A stretch of 64,000 nucleotides of DNA from Tenacibaculum tangerinum (GTDB lineage Bacteria > Bacteroidota > Bacteroidia > Flavobacteriales > Flavobacteriaceae): positions 2,623,001 through 2,687,000 of the forward strand of contig NZ_CP122539.1 of NCBI RefSeq assembly GCF_029853675.1, written 5' to 3'. Positions 8,992-17,378 of this stretch are shown here, in pieces; position 1 is the first letter of the stretch, and each line of letters begins with the position of its first letter. The notes below the pieces were generated by a model. It saw nothing but the letters and a program-made list of their open reading frames with translations. It did not search any database and was not told where the DNA came from. The position numbers were made by a program, and so were the translations under genes.

Positions 8992-9996
8992 ACGTGAGTT
9001 CGGGATAAAAAAGTTTTTTAATTACACGAAAAAAAGCGAAAAATTTAGTAAATTAAAGTACTGATTTTTAATTGTGTAACTAAATTTTCCACTATGATTT
9101 CTGATTTTAAAATTACTGAATTTTTCTGTTTAATTGATGATTTTTGTACCGAAATTAATCAAGTTATTGATAAAAATGCTTTAGAAACCTGTTCAAAGAT
9201 AGTTAGACGAAGAAAGCCTAAACTCACCCAAAGTGAAATAATCACAATTATGGTGCTTTTCCATTTTAGTGGTTTTAAACACTTTTATATCGAATATGTT
9301 AGCAAACACTTGTCAAAAGAATTTCCAGATTTAGTTTCCTATAACCGATTTGTTGAATTGAAAAAGCGTTGTTCAGTGCCTATGATACTGTTTCTTCAAA
9401 TGCACTGTTTAGGTCAATGTACAGGGATCTCCTTTTTAGATTCTACCACTATTAAAGTATGTCATTATAAAAGAGAAAAGCAGAACAAAGTTTTTAAAAA
9501 CACCGCAAAAAAAGGGAAAGGAACCATGGGGTGGTTCTTTGGTTTTAAACTTCATATTATTATCAATGAAAAGGGCGATATCGTTGACTTTTTAATTACG
9601 CAAGGTAATATAGATGACAGACAACCACTTAAAGATAAAGCCTTTCATAATCGTGTGTTCGGAAAAATATTTGCCGACAGAGGGTATGTAGGTAAAGAAC
9701 TGTTTGAACAGCTTTTTGTAGATGGAATACATTTGGTTACAAAAATTAGAAAGAATATGAAAAATACTCTTATGCATATCTATGATAAAATTATGCTTAG
9801 AAAAAGGGCTGTTATTGAAAGTGTGAATGATATTTTGAAAAACGTATGTCAAATAGAGCATACAAGACACAGAAGCTTCGATAACTTTATCTTAAATTTA
9901 GTCGCAGGGTTAATCGCTTATTCGTTTTATCCAACTAAACCTAATATCAATATCGATAACTTACAAAGAATAGGATAAACTATCCCGAACTCACGT
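8992..9996 (+). mobile_element. complete IS982-family insertion sequence
   Basis: The 1005-bp element is bounded by perfect 16-bp inverted repeats at 8992-9007 and 9981-9996 (ACGTGAGTTCGGGATA and its complement). The same six bases, TATTAA, flank it at 8986-8991 and 9997-10002, a target duplication that shows insertion by transposition. One intact transposase fills it. Intact ends, intact gene and an unmutated duplication suggest a recent insertion into the gap between atpG and the protease gene. Confidence 0.92.
9094..9978 (+). CDS. IS982-family transposase
   Basis: The 294-residue DDE transposase has catalytic candidates Asp116 (SFLDSTTIKV), Asp195 (KIFADRGYVGK) and Glu242 (AVIESVNDILKN), with the IS982 signatures CSVPMILFLQ, GWFFGFKLHI and the TRHRSFDNF tail. 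The N-terminal 100 residues form the usual helical DNA-binding part. It is complete, in one frame, and lies inside matched inverted repeats, so it is likely active. Confidence 0.95.
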   Translation: MISDFKITEFFCLIDDFCTEINQVIDKNALETCSKIVRRRKPKLTQSEIITIMVLFHFSGFKHFYIEYVSKHLSKEFPDLVSYNRFVELKKRCSVPMILFLQMHCLGQCTGISFLDSTTIKVCHYKREKQNKVFKNTAKKGKGTMGWFFGFKLHIIINEKGDIVDFLITQGNIDDRQPLKDKAFHNRVFGKIFADRGYVGKELFEQLFVDGIHLVTKIRKNMKNTLMHIYDKIMLRKRAVIESVNDILKNVCQIEHTRHRSFDNFILNLVAGLIAYSFYPTKPNINIDNLQRIG

Positions 9997-10002
9997 TATT
10001 AA

Positions 10003-10591
10003 TACAACAGGTTATTGGTGTTCGCTATTAAAGCCAAACTTTACAAAACAATGGTTATCAATAAATCGATGCTATTAGCTGTAAATAGTAGTTTTATAGG
10101 CATTTTTTCTTCTACAATCAATTTGTCACTCAAGATGGCGGTTATAAAATTACGAGACTCATATACAAAGCACTTTTAAAAGTATTTTAGTCGTCTTTTT
10201 TATATTATTTTTTACCTATACAAAAGTAAATTTTGAAAAAATGGTTTACGCTATTAAAAACACAGCACATCAAACTAAAAATTGCTTACTTTATGAATTA
10301 ATGTGTTTAAATTTGACGTTTTTTTAATGGTTGTGTTAAATTTCAACACTTTTGTTTTTTTTAAATTTGGCTACTCCCAAGTGATAAAACCTAGAGTTTT
10401 AACCTTTTTTTAACTTTTTTTTAGCATTAAAAAAAAATGATATATTGCGTATCGTTAAAAAAACATTTGAATATTTATTAATTCAATAGGTATTTAACAG
10501 ATTGATTGAAAGAAGTTACTTTCTTCAGTTTTTTTAACAAAGCGATTACTATAGAGTAATTTTTAATTAACTAATTTTTTAATTTCACAAC
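10003..10591. other. 589-bp AT-rich intergenic region upstream of the M43 protease
   Basis: No convincing gene on either strand. A near-palindrome GTGTTAAATTTCAACAC lies at 10333-10349 and could be an operator. Several long T-runs and a purine-rich stretch precede the protease start. No clear TAnnTTTG box was found close to the gene, so its promoter is not assigned. Confidence 0.4.
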
Positions 10592-11635
10592 ATGAAAAGA
10601 ATTTTTTTAACACTAGCTGTAGCAGCCTCAGTTTTGGTAGGGTGTCAAGAAAACGCTAAAGATGAAGCGTTAGACCCTCAACAATCAATTGACATGAGTG
10701 ACTTCTATGTTGAAACAGAAGAGGTTTCTTTTAAAGGAGAATCAGAACAATGTCAATCAATGAGGGTTTTAAACAGACAGGTGAAAGAAAATCCAGGATT
10801 GTACAAGAAAATGTACGATATTGAATATGCTACACGTAGATTTTTAAATGCCAAAGGAAAGCCAGGTGGCGGAAGCGGCGGTGGTGGAGACACTGGTGGT
10901 GAAGCGGATGTAGATGTTGCCCCAATCGAAGATGGTTTAGGAATTATTAATATTCCAGTTTACATTCACATTGTTTATCCAAATGCAAATAGTATTTCTG
11001 ATGCTCAAGTTAATTCTCAAATGGCAACTTTAAATGCTGATTTTAGAGATACGAACGTAGATCAATTACCTTCAGGTACTACTTTCGCTAACGATGCAAC
11101 GGATGCTGGTTTTAGCTTTTCTCTAGCTGGAGTTTTTAGGCATAACGATCCAAAATCTTCTTGGGGAACTAACGATGCTGTAAAAGCAGCATACCCACCA
11201 ATTACACCTTCTACTCACATGAATATATGGGTGTGTGAAATAGGAGGAGGTATCTTAGGATATGCTCAATTTCCAGGAGGAAAAGAATCAACTGACGGTA
11301 TCGTGTTAGGAGGAGACTTTTTCGGAAATACTGGTGGAGTTTATGGATTAGGAAGAACTGCAACTCACGAAGTTGGTCACTATTTAAACCTACGTCATAT
11401 TTGGGGAGACGGAAGATGTCGTCAAGACGATTTCGTAGCTGATACTCCAAATGCCGATTCTTCTAATGGTGGATGTCCTACCTTTCCAAGTACTTCTTGT
11501 AAGTCTGCTGACATGACAATGAACTATATGGATTACACGTACGATGCTTGTATGTATATGTTTACAGATGGTCAACGTAACAGAATGAGAGCTATCTTCC
11601 AACCAGGAGGAGCTAGAGCTTCAATGATAAACTAA
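10592..11635 (+). CDS. M43 (pappalysin/cytophagalysin-type) zinc metalloprotease lipoprotein
   Basis: The 347-residue protein has a lipoprotein signal with lipobox LVGC (Cys18), a pro-like segment to about residue 87, a glycine linker (GKPGGGSGGGGDTGG, 89-103) and a catalytic domain with H259-E260-x-x-H263-x5-H269 (THEVGHYLNLRHIWGD). The Met-turn is NYMDY (Met313). Conserved cysteines in the catalytic region suggest disulfides. M43 enzymes are secreted endopeptidases. There is no type IX sorting domain at the C-terminus, so it is probably anchored in the outer membrane by its lipid, with the glycine linker as spacer. A single-gene unit ending in its own terminator. Confidence 0.9.
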   Translation: MKRIFLTLAVAASVLVGCQENAKDEALDPQQSIDMSDFYVETEEVSFKGESEQCQSMRVLNRQVKENPGLYKKMYDIEYATRRFLNAKGKPGGGSGGGGDTGGEADVDVAPIEDGLGIINIPVYIHIVYPNANSISDAQVNSQMATLNADFRDTNVDQLPSGTTFANDATDAGFSFSLAGVFRHNDPKSSWGTNDAVKAAYPPITPSTHMNIWVCEIGGGILGYAQFPGGKESTDGIVLGGDFFGNTGGVYGLGRTATHEVGHYLNLRHIWGDGRCRQDDFVADTPNADSSNGGCPTFPSTSCKSADMTMNYMDYTYDACMYMFTDGQRNRMRAIFQPGGARASMIN

Positions 11636-11693
11636 GAAACCAATAGTAGTCTTTTAAAAGACGTTCTCAATAATTATTATAATTATTAATAAG

Positions 11694-11724
11694 ACCAAGA
11701 GGTGTATGTCTCTTGGTTTTTTTA
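11694..11724 (+). terminator. terminator of the M43 protease gene
   Basis: Arms 11694-11701 (ACCAAGAG) and 11710-11717 (CTCTTGGT) form a perfect 8-bp stem followed by a run of T. Confidence 0.8.
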
Positions 11725-11768
11725 CTTTTATAACGTTACTGTTAATTAGTAAAATGCATTTGTAATAG

Positions 11769-12743
11769 ATGAATCGTGCATACATTTTTCTTTTTTCAAC
11801 TCTTTTCTTTGGTTGTCAGCCAAATAAACAATCAATCAATATGAAGCAAAAAATTGTAATTGCTCATCGTGGAGCATCAGGATATCTGCCAGAACATACT
11901 ATGGAAGCCAAAGCGATGGCATATACTATGAATTCTGATTATATTGAACAAGATTTGGTATTGAGTAAAGACAATGTTCCTGTCGTAATTCATGATATTT
12001 ATTTGGATGATGTTACGGATGTTGCTGAAAAATTTCCAGAAAGAAAACGAGAGGATGAACGTTTTTATGTAATCGATTTTACTTTTGAAGAATTACAAAA
12101 GTTAAATGTTACTGAACGTTTTAACCCGAAAACAGGAGCACAAATATACCCGAATCGATTTCCGAAGGGAAAAGGAAACTTTAAATTACATTCTTTACAA
12201 CAAGAAATAGCGCTGATTCAAGGTTTAAATGCTTCCACAGGAAAAAATATCGGAATATATCCTGAAATTAAAAACCCTGAGTTTCACCACCAACAAAAAA
12301 AAGATATTGCTAAAATTACCTTAAAGATTCTTGCTGACTACGGTTACAAAACTAAGAACGATAAGTGTATGTTTCAATGTTTTGATGCAAAAGAGTTAGA
12401 AAGAGTGCGAAAAGAACTAAAATCAGAATTGTTTTTAGTTCAGTTGATGGAGTTTCCCGAAGAAACCCAAAAACTAAACCATTTTGCAACTTATGCAGAC
12501 GGAATAGGACCGTGGTACAAACAAATTTTACATAAGAAAATAGGAAATCAGTGGCAGTTTACCGCCTTGGTTAAAGAAGCTCATGAGCTAAAACTGCAAG
12601 TACATCCGTATACTTTTAGAGCCGATCAGTTAGATGAGTTTTCTTCTTTTGAAGAAATGATGCAAGTTGTACTTTTTGAAGCCAATGCAGATGGTGGTTT
12701 TACCGATTTTCCTGATAAAATGGTGCAATTTTTAGCTAAGTGA
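11769..12743 (+). CDS. glpQ: glycerophosphodiester phosphodiesterase (GlpQ-like lipoprotein)
   Basis: The 324-residue protein begins with a lipoprotein signal (FFGC, Cys16). The GDPD catalytic set is visible: HRGASGYLPEHT (about residues 35-46), the paired acid in IEQDLVLSKD and the second histidine in PVVIHD. The later motif EIKNPE and a C-terminal YTFRAD match the GlpQ branch rather than the cytoplasmic UgpQ branch. It would cleave deacylated phospholipids to glycerol-3-phosphate and alcohol in the periplasm. It stands alone between the protease terminator and the peptide cluster. Confidence 0.9.
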   Translation: MNRAYIFLFSTLFFGCQPNKQSINMKQKIVIAHRGASGYLPEHTMEAKAMAYTMNSDYIEQDLVLSKDNVPVVIHDIYLDDVTDVAEKFPERKREDERFYVIDFTFEELQKLNVTERFNPKTGAQIYPNRFPKGKGNFKLHSLQQEIALIQGLNASTGKNIGIYPEIKNPEFHHQQKKDIAKITLKILADYGYKTKNDKCMFQCFDAKELERVRKELKSELFLVQLMEFPEETQKLNHFATYADGIGPWYKQILHKKIGNQWQFTALVKEAHELKLQVHPYTFRADQLDEFSSFEEMMQVVLFEANADGGFTDFPDKMVQFLAK

Positions 12744-13165
12744 TTAGCTTATTATCAATGAATGCTATCAAGAAGAGATTGCTGCATCTTAATTTATTTC
12801 AGAATTGCTAAATACTTAAATGGAATTAATGCTTTTTTATCAAGCTACATAAGGGTTTTAACGAAATCTTAAATAGTTTTTTAAGTTTATAAGATGTTGT
12901 AATATCTCAATAAAAAACAGCTTCTTTAAGCGGTTATTATTCTTAAATAGTACCGTCATGTTTTATAAATAGTTCCTTTTTACGTCAATTTTACTTTACT
13001 TAAAATTTAATATTTGTATCTAACATAATTAGAAAAGTAATCTACATACTCTTTTTAATTCATTTAAAAAAGTGAACGAAAACATTTCTAATTGATATGG
13101 AGACAAAGAGGAGTAAGCCGAAAATCCTATAGTAAACAGAGTAGGTAACTAAATAAATATTTATT
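12744..13165. other. 422-bp leader/intergenic region before the peptide precursor
   Basis: No gene of convincing size. A weak -7-like box (TTTAATATTTG, 13006-13016, with three bases between TA and TTTG) could drive the peptide cluster, leaving a leader of about 140 bases. An 11-codon reading frame starting at the ATG in GATATGGAG, about 70 bases ahead of the precursor, is not supported by anything else. Confidence 0.35.
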
Positions 13166-13357
13166 ATGAATTCAAAAATGAAATCATTAAAAGAGTTTGA
13201 AATGACTCAAAATGAAATGGACACAACTAAAGGGGGGCTTTATTACGGATCTGGAGTTTATTGGAGAGACGAGAGAGAAGAAGACTATGTAGGAAGTTTT
13301 AGTATTGGAACCTACGTAGATGGTATTAATATGGGAACTGATGGTTATGAAGATTAA
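13166..13357 (+). CDS. grasp-with-spasm type RiPP precursor peptide
   Basis: The 63-residue peptide has a leader-like half (KSLKEFEMTQNEMDTTKGG) ending in a double glycine, then a core of 39 residues rich in Tyr, Gly, Asp/Glu and Ser/Thr with no cysteine. The leader resembles the GG-type natural-product precursors of Bacteroidota. The core supplies hydroxyl donors (Ser, Thr) and carboxyl acceptors (Asp, Glu), as needed for omega-ester rings made by ATP-grasp ligases of the microviridin/graspetide type. An ATP-grasp gene follows 63 bp downstream. Cleavage after GG is inferred. No exporter or peptidase gene lies next to it. Confidence 0.8.
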   Translation: MNSKMKSLKEFEMTQNEMDTTKGGLYYGSGVYWRDEREEDYVGSFSIGTYVDGINMGTDGYED

Positions 13358-13369
13358 TTAGTTCTTAAT

Positions 13370-13407
13370 AACCCATTTTGCTAATTCTATTTTGTGCAGA
13401 ATGGGTT
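13370..13407 (+). promoter_or_regulatory. hairpin between precursor and ATP-grasp genes
   Basis: Arms 13370-13381 and 13396-13407 pair over 12 bases with one G-U pair around a 14-base loop. A T-tract is missing, so it may be a leaky attenuator or an mRNA 3' end that favours precursor over enzyme synthesis. Confidence 0.55.
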
Positions 13408-13420
13408 ACATAGTTGAATT

Positions 13421-14383
13421 ATGATATTAATTTTATCGATAGAACAAGATGAAAGTACCATTGATGTAATAAGATGGCTTTATCATTTAAAAGAAGATTT
13501 TATACTGCTGAATACTACTGAGTTTATTAATAGTATAACGGTAAATATAAATACTTCTGAAGTACTAATCACTACTAAAGATGTAACGGTAAATTTTAAT
13601 GAAGTTACCTCGGTTTGGTATCGAAGAGGAAACTTTACTCTTTACGATAGCATTGAGTTAAAAGATTTTGTCGGACATAAAATAACGAAGTTTTTTAATG
13701 AAGAAAAAAAAGCTTTATTTGAATACTTACATTTTTTATTGAATCAAAAACCTTCCATAAATAACTACAACGTTAAAAAAGTTAATAAGCTTATTGTTTT
13801 AACAATAGCGAAACAGTTGGGTTTGTGTATTCCTGAAACCAGAATTACAAATCAAAAAAATATTTTAGAAGAAGAGTTAAAAGATAAATCGCTGATTACA
13901 AAACCTATTAATAATCCTATTAATTTGTATGGTGATACATATTGGCTGCCTACTTATACAACATCAATAGATATAAAAAAAACGGATTTATTTAATGATT
14001 GTTTCGGAATTAGTTTATTTCAAGAAAATATTAAAAAAATACTAGAAATACGCAGTTATTTTTTGGATGGAGAGTTTTATTCAATGGCAATCTTTTCTCA
14101 ATTAGATGAACAAACTAAAACAGATTTTAGATGTTATAACAATCAAAAACCCAATAGAACCATTCCGTTTAACCTACCTTCAGACATAGAAATAAAATTA
14201 AAAACCTTAGCAGAAAAGTTAAATTTAACCAGTTGCTCTTTCGATTTAATTTATACACCATATAAACAGTATGTTTTCTTAGAGGTAAACCCTATCGGGC
14301 AATTTGGTATGGTTTCTTATCCATGTAATTACTATTTAGAAGAAAAAATAGCACACAAACTTAAAAATTATGGTCTCTCATAA
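13421..14383 (+). CDS. ATP-grasp peptide maturase (grasp-with-spasm system)
   Basis: The 320-residue protein has the pre-ATP-grasp motif SVWYRRGNF (about residues 63-71) shared by microviridin-type ligases, the ATP-grasp fold in its second half, and the metal/ATP-binding segment SFDLIYTPYKQYVFLEVNP near residues 280-299, where Asp, Glu and Asn would bind Mg-ATP. Such ligases phosphorylate side-chain carboxylates of a precursor and close esters or amides. It follows the GG-leader precursor and overlaps the next small gene by 14 bp. Product class (graspetide) is inferred from the family. Confidence 0.85.
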   Translation: MILILSIEQDESTIDVIRWLYHLKEDFILLNTTEFINSITVNINTSEVLITTKDVTVNFNEVTSVWYRRGNFTLYDSIELKDFVGHKITKFFNEEKKALFEYLHFLLNQKPSINNYNVKKVNKLIVLTIAKQLGLCIPETRITNQKNILEEELKDKSLITKPINNPINLYGDTYWLPTYTTSIDIKKTDLFNDCFGISLFQENIKKILEIRSYFLDGEFYSMAIFSQLDEQTKTDFRCYNNQKPNRTIPFNLPSDIEIKLKTLAEKLNLTSCSFDLIYTPYKQYVFLEVNPIGQFGMVSYPCNYYLEEKIAHKLKNYGLS

Positions 14384-14591
14384 AGAAGCTCAGCAGTTAT
14401 TAGATAAAACAAAAGAAGAGTGTAAAGAAAAATTACCCGTAATAATCTATTTATCAGAAATAAAAATGATTAGTAATAGTTCAATGTCATTAATTCGCAA
14501 CAGGATATCAATAGATAAATATCACGATAGGTATGCTTTAAAAAGAAACTTTTACAAGCCAATCACAATACAACATCCTATAAATGAATAA
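14370..14591 (+). CDS. 73-aa protein within the RiPP cluster, function unknown
   Basis: The reading frame overlaps the ATP-grasp gene by 14 bp and the SPASM gene by 8 bp, a spacing that speaks for a translated, coupled gene. The product is basic, with one cysteine near the N-terminus (KEECKEKLPV) and no membrane segment or clear fold. It is too far from the precursor in composition to be a second precursor with a GG leader. It could be a recognition or partner protein for either enzyme. I do not recognise it. Confidence 0.6.
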   Translation: MVSHKEAQQLLDKTKEECKEKLPVIIYLSEIKMISNSSMSLIRNRISIDKYHDRYALKRNFYKPITIQHPINE

Positions 14592-15567
14592 CAGCGATAA
14601 ATACGCAAGAATGTTTTCTAATTGCATTCCTGTTTTAGGGAGAAATAAATCAGCTATATATGATTTACAAAGAAAACAAATGTTTACTATACCTAACGAT
14701 TTGTACAAGTTTATTCAGTTATTTGAAGAACATACAATTTCAGAAATAGTTGAATTGTGTGGTAAAGATAATAAAGAGGTAGTAGAAGAGTATTTTCAGT
14801 TTTTAATAGCTAAAGAGCTTATATTTTTTTTAGCTAAAGACGAGCTAGAGTTATTTCCTAAATTGAGTATGAAATGGACGTCACCAGGCAAAATTTCAAA
14901 TGCAATTATCGAAATAAGCGAAATAACATATCCTTTTTTCGAGAAAATAGTAACCTATCTTACCACATTAGGCTGTGAATACTTATATATTAAAATACGT
15001 ACTGCTGAATCTTATATTGTTATTAAAGATATTATAGAAAAGTTAACTACTTCTTCTATTTTTTCTGTTGTTTTTGAAACAAAGTTTAATAAAAATGAAA
15101 AAATAGTTGATTACGAGCACCTTGTTACTGAAAACAAACGAATAGAAACCATTTTTCTTCTAAGTGATGAAGAATTAGAAACGTCGTCTTCGAAAATTCT
15201 TATAACATCACCTGAGAAATTTGTAGATAAAAAGGACTGTTTTTTTACGGTAAACCTTACTTTATTTACTGAGTCGCAAAAATATAATACGTACTTTAAT
15301 AAAAAGATTTTTATAAATAGAAGTGGAGATATACTGAATGCTCCAGAAACAGAAGAGGTGTTTGAAAACATAACAAGTACCTCATACGAGAACTTGGAAA
15401 TGATTATAGATTCAGAACAATTCCAAAAGTATTGGAGCATTCATAAAGATATAATAGACGAATGCAAAGATTGTGAGTTACGTTATATGTGTGTAGATAA
15501 CAGAGTGCCTAGGAAATCTAAAGAAGGAAGTTATTTTTTTACAACAGAATGTGAATTGAGAGTATAA
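14584..15567 (+). CDS. SPASM-domain peptide maturase (grasp-with-spasm system)
   Basis: The 327-residue protein ends in a SPASM-like cysteine cluster, Cys294-x2-Cys297-x5-Cys303 and Cys323 (DECKDCELRYMC and TTECELRV), expected to bind an auxiliary iron-sulfur centre. The N-terminal 100 residues resemble the peptide-binding winged helix of such maturases (YDLQRKQMFTIPNDLYKFI). There is no CxxxCxxC radical-SAM motif anywhere, so a classical radical chemistry is not expected. This combination with an ATP-grasp partner is the hallmark of the grasp-with-spasm systems described by genome mining. Last gene of the cluster, 12 bp from the convergent ClC gene. Confidence 0.8.
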   Translation: MNNSDKYARMFSNCIPVLGRNKSAIYDLQRKQMFTIPNDLYKFIQLFEEHTISEIVELCGKDNKEVVEEYFQFLIAKELIFFLAKDELELFPKLSMKWTSPGKISNAIIEISEITYPFFEKIVTYLTTLGCEYLYIKIRTAESYIVIKDIIEKLTTSSIFSVVFETKFNKNEKIVDYEHLVTENKRIETIFLLSDEELETSSSKILITSPEKFVDKKDCFFTVNLTLFTESQKYNTYFNKKIFINRSGDILNAPETEEVFENITSTSYENLEMIIDSEQFQKYWSIHKDIIDECKDCELRYMCVDNRVPRKSKEGSYFFTTECELRV

Positions 15568-15579
15568 AATTGTTTTAAA

Positions 15580-17352
15580 CTACACAGTAACCTCAATCAA
15601 TTTACTTCTGTATACCGATAGTAATTTCGACTTAGAAATAAAACCAACATAGGTTTCATTCTTTACTACAGGTAAGTTCCAAGCCCCACTTTCTTTAAAC
15701 TTTTGCATTACTTTTTCTGTATCGTCTTCATAAAAAATAATGGCAGGAGCGATTTTCATAAAATCTTCAACATAAGTTGTTTCATACAAATCTTGATTAA
15801 ACATCATGGGGCGAATGTCGTCTAATAAAACAATTCCTAAAAACATATTGTGCTCATCAACTACAGGAAAAATATTACGTTTCGATTTAGAGACAACCTG
15901 TTTTAGCATGGTGCCAAGACTCATTTCGGGGTTAATTTTAACGAAGTTTTTTTCAATAATGCTACTAATGTTCATCATCATCATTACATTCTTGTCTTTA
16001 TTGTGTGTAATGAGTTCACCTCGTTTAGCTAATTCAATTGTATAAATTGAATTAGAAATAAAGTATTTCGTAATGGCATAAGAAACGGCAGAAACAAGCA
16101 TTAACGGAACAAACAAATCATAGCCTCCGGTAATTTCAGCAATTAAGAAAATGGCTGTTAAAGGAGCGTGTAAAACCCCTGCCATTAATCCTGTCATACC
16201 AATCAACGTAAAATTAGTTTCTGAGACATCGAACCCAAATTGATTGATTATTTTGGCTGTAACATTCCCCAAAGCACTTCCCATTACCAGTGTTGGAATG
16301 AAGATTCCTCCAACCCCGCCAGCCGCAAAAGTAGTGGTCATCGCAATTACTTTAAAAACACCGATAATTAGCAAAAAGAGTATCACCATCCAAACATTGT
16401 CAAAATCAATATTATAGTGAATACTTTTTAATGCAGCACCAGCATTTTCAGATAACAAGTTGTTAATAATGCCATACCCTTCACCAAATAGCGGTGGAAT
16501 TAAAAATAGCATAATTCCGATAGCTATTCCTCCAAAAAGCAAGCGCTTAAAAGGGGTGTATTTTCTAAAAAAATTAATGATTTTAAAGTATATTTTAGAA
16601 AAGTACACCGAAGAAAACCCTGTAAAAACAGCTAAAATTATATAAAAAGCAAGGTCGTTAATTTCAAAAGCTTCTTGTAGTCGAACACTAAATAATACAT
16701 CTTTTCCTAAGAAAAAATACGAAGTAATTACGGCAGAAACAGACGCTAATAGTAGCGGAACTAACGAAGCAAAGGCAAGATCTAAACTAAAAATTTCTAC
16801 GGCAAAAATAATGGCAGCAATGGGGGCTTTAAACATTGATGACATCGCTCCGGCCGTAGCACAACCAATGAGTAGCATACGAGTTCTCATGTTCATGTGA
16901 AACAATTGAGCTACTCCCGAGCCCAAGGCAGCCCCTGTACTTACAGCAGGCCCTTGTAACCCTACAGAACCTCCAAAGCCAACAGTAATAGGTGCTGTAA
17001 TTAAAGAAGCATATATTTTGTAACGTTCTATAATTCCGCTTTTTTTAGAAATGGATTGTAACGTGGTAGAAATACCGTGACCAATATCTTTTTTAATAAG
17101 GTATTTTTTAATGTAATACACTAAAAAAAGTCCAATGATAGGGAAGATAAAATATAGCGAATGATGATAGTCTTTAATAAGTCCGTCTTCTAAAATTTGA
17201 TGAAAATAAAACGTAAGGTTTTTAAGAAGTAAGGTGCCTATACCTGCTAAAAAACCAACCAATACACTAAGAACATATACAAACTGTCGCTCAGAGATAT
17301 GTTTGTATCTCCAAATAAGTATTTTTTTATAGAAGTTTGTAAGTTTAGACAT
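15580..17352 (-). CDS. ClC-family chloride channel/transporter with two CBS domains
   Basis: The 590-residue protein has the ClC membrane core to about residue 440 and a CBS pair at about 455-590. Sequence motifs: IGHGIST (89-95) in the place of GSGIP, GSVGLQGPAV (128-137) in the place of G-x-x-G-x-E-G-P, and FAVEIF (183-188). The external gating glutamate is therefore Gln133, and the position of the internal proton glutamate is Ile187. In known ClC proteins these changes weaken or abolish proton coupling, so this may conduct chloride passively. Its 3' end meets the peptide cluster; the DUF6503-like gene lies 26 bp upstream on the same strand. Confidence 0.9.
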   Translation of the reverse strand: MSKLTNFYKKILIWRYKHISERQFVYVLSVLVGFLAGIGTLLLKNLTFYFHQILEDGLIKDYHHSLYFIFPIIGLFLVYYIKKYLIKKDIGHGISTTLQSISKKSGIIERYKIYASLITAPITVGFGGSVGLQGPAVSTGAALGSGVAQLFHMNMRTRMLLIGCATAGAMSSMFKAPIAAIIFAVEIFSLDLAFASLVPLLLASVSAVITSYFFLGKDVLFSVRLQEAFEINDLAFYIILAVFTGFSSVYFSKIYFKIINFFRKYTPFKRLLFGGIAIGIMLFLIPPLFGEGYGIINNLLSENAGAALKSIHYNIDFDNVWMVILFLLIIGVFKVIAMTTTFAAGGVGGIFIPTLVMGSALGNVTAKIINQFGFDVSETNFTLIGMTGLMAGVLHAPLTAIFLIAEITGGYDLFVPLMLVSAVSYAITKYFISNSIYTIELAKRGELITHNKDKNVMMMMNISSIIEKNFVKINPEMSLGTMLKQVVSKSKRNIFPVVDEHNMFLGIVLLDDIRPMMFNQDLYETTYVEDFMKIAPAIIFYEDDTEKVMQKFKESGAWNLPVVKNETYVGFISKSKLLSVYRSKLIEVTV

Positions 17353-17378
17353 TTATTTTTTTTCTAAAATATCAGTTC

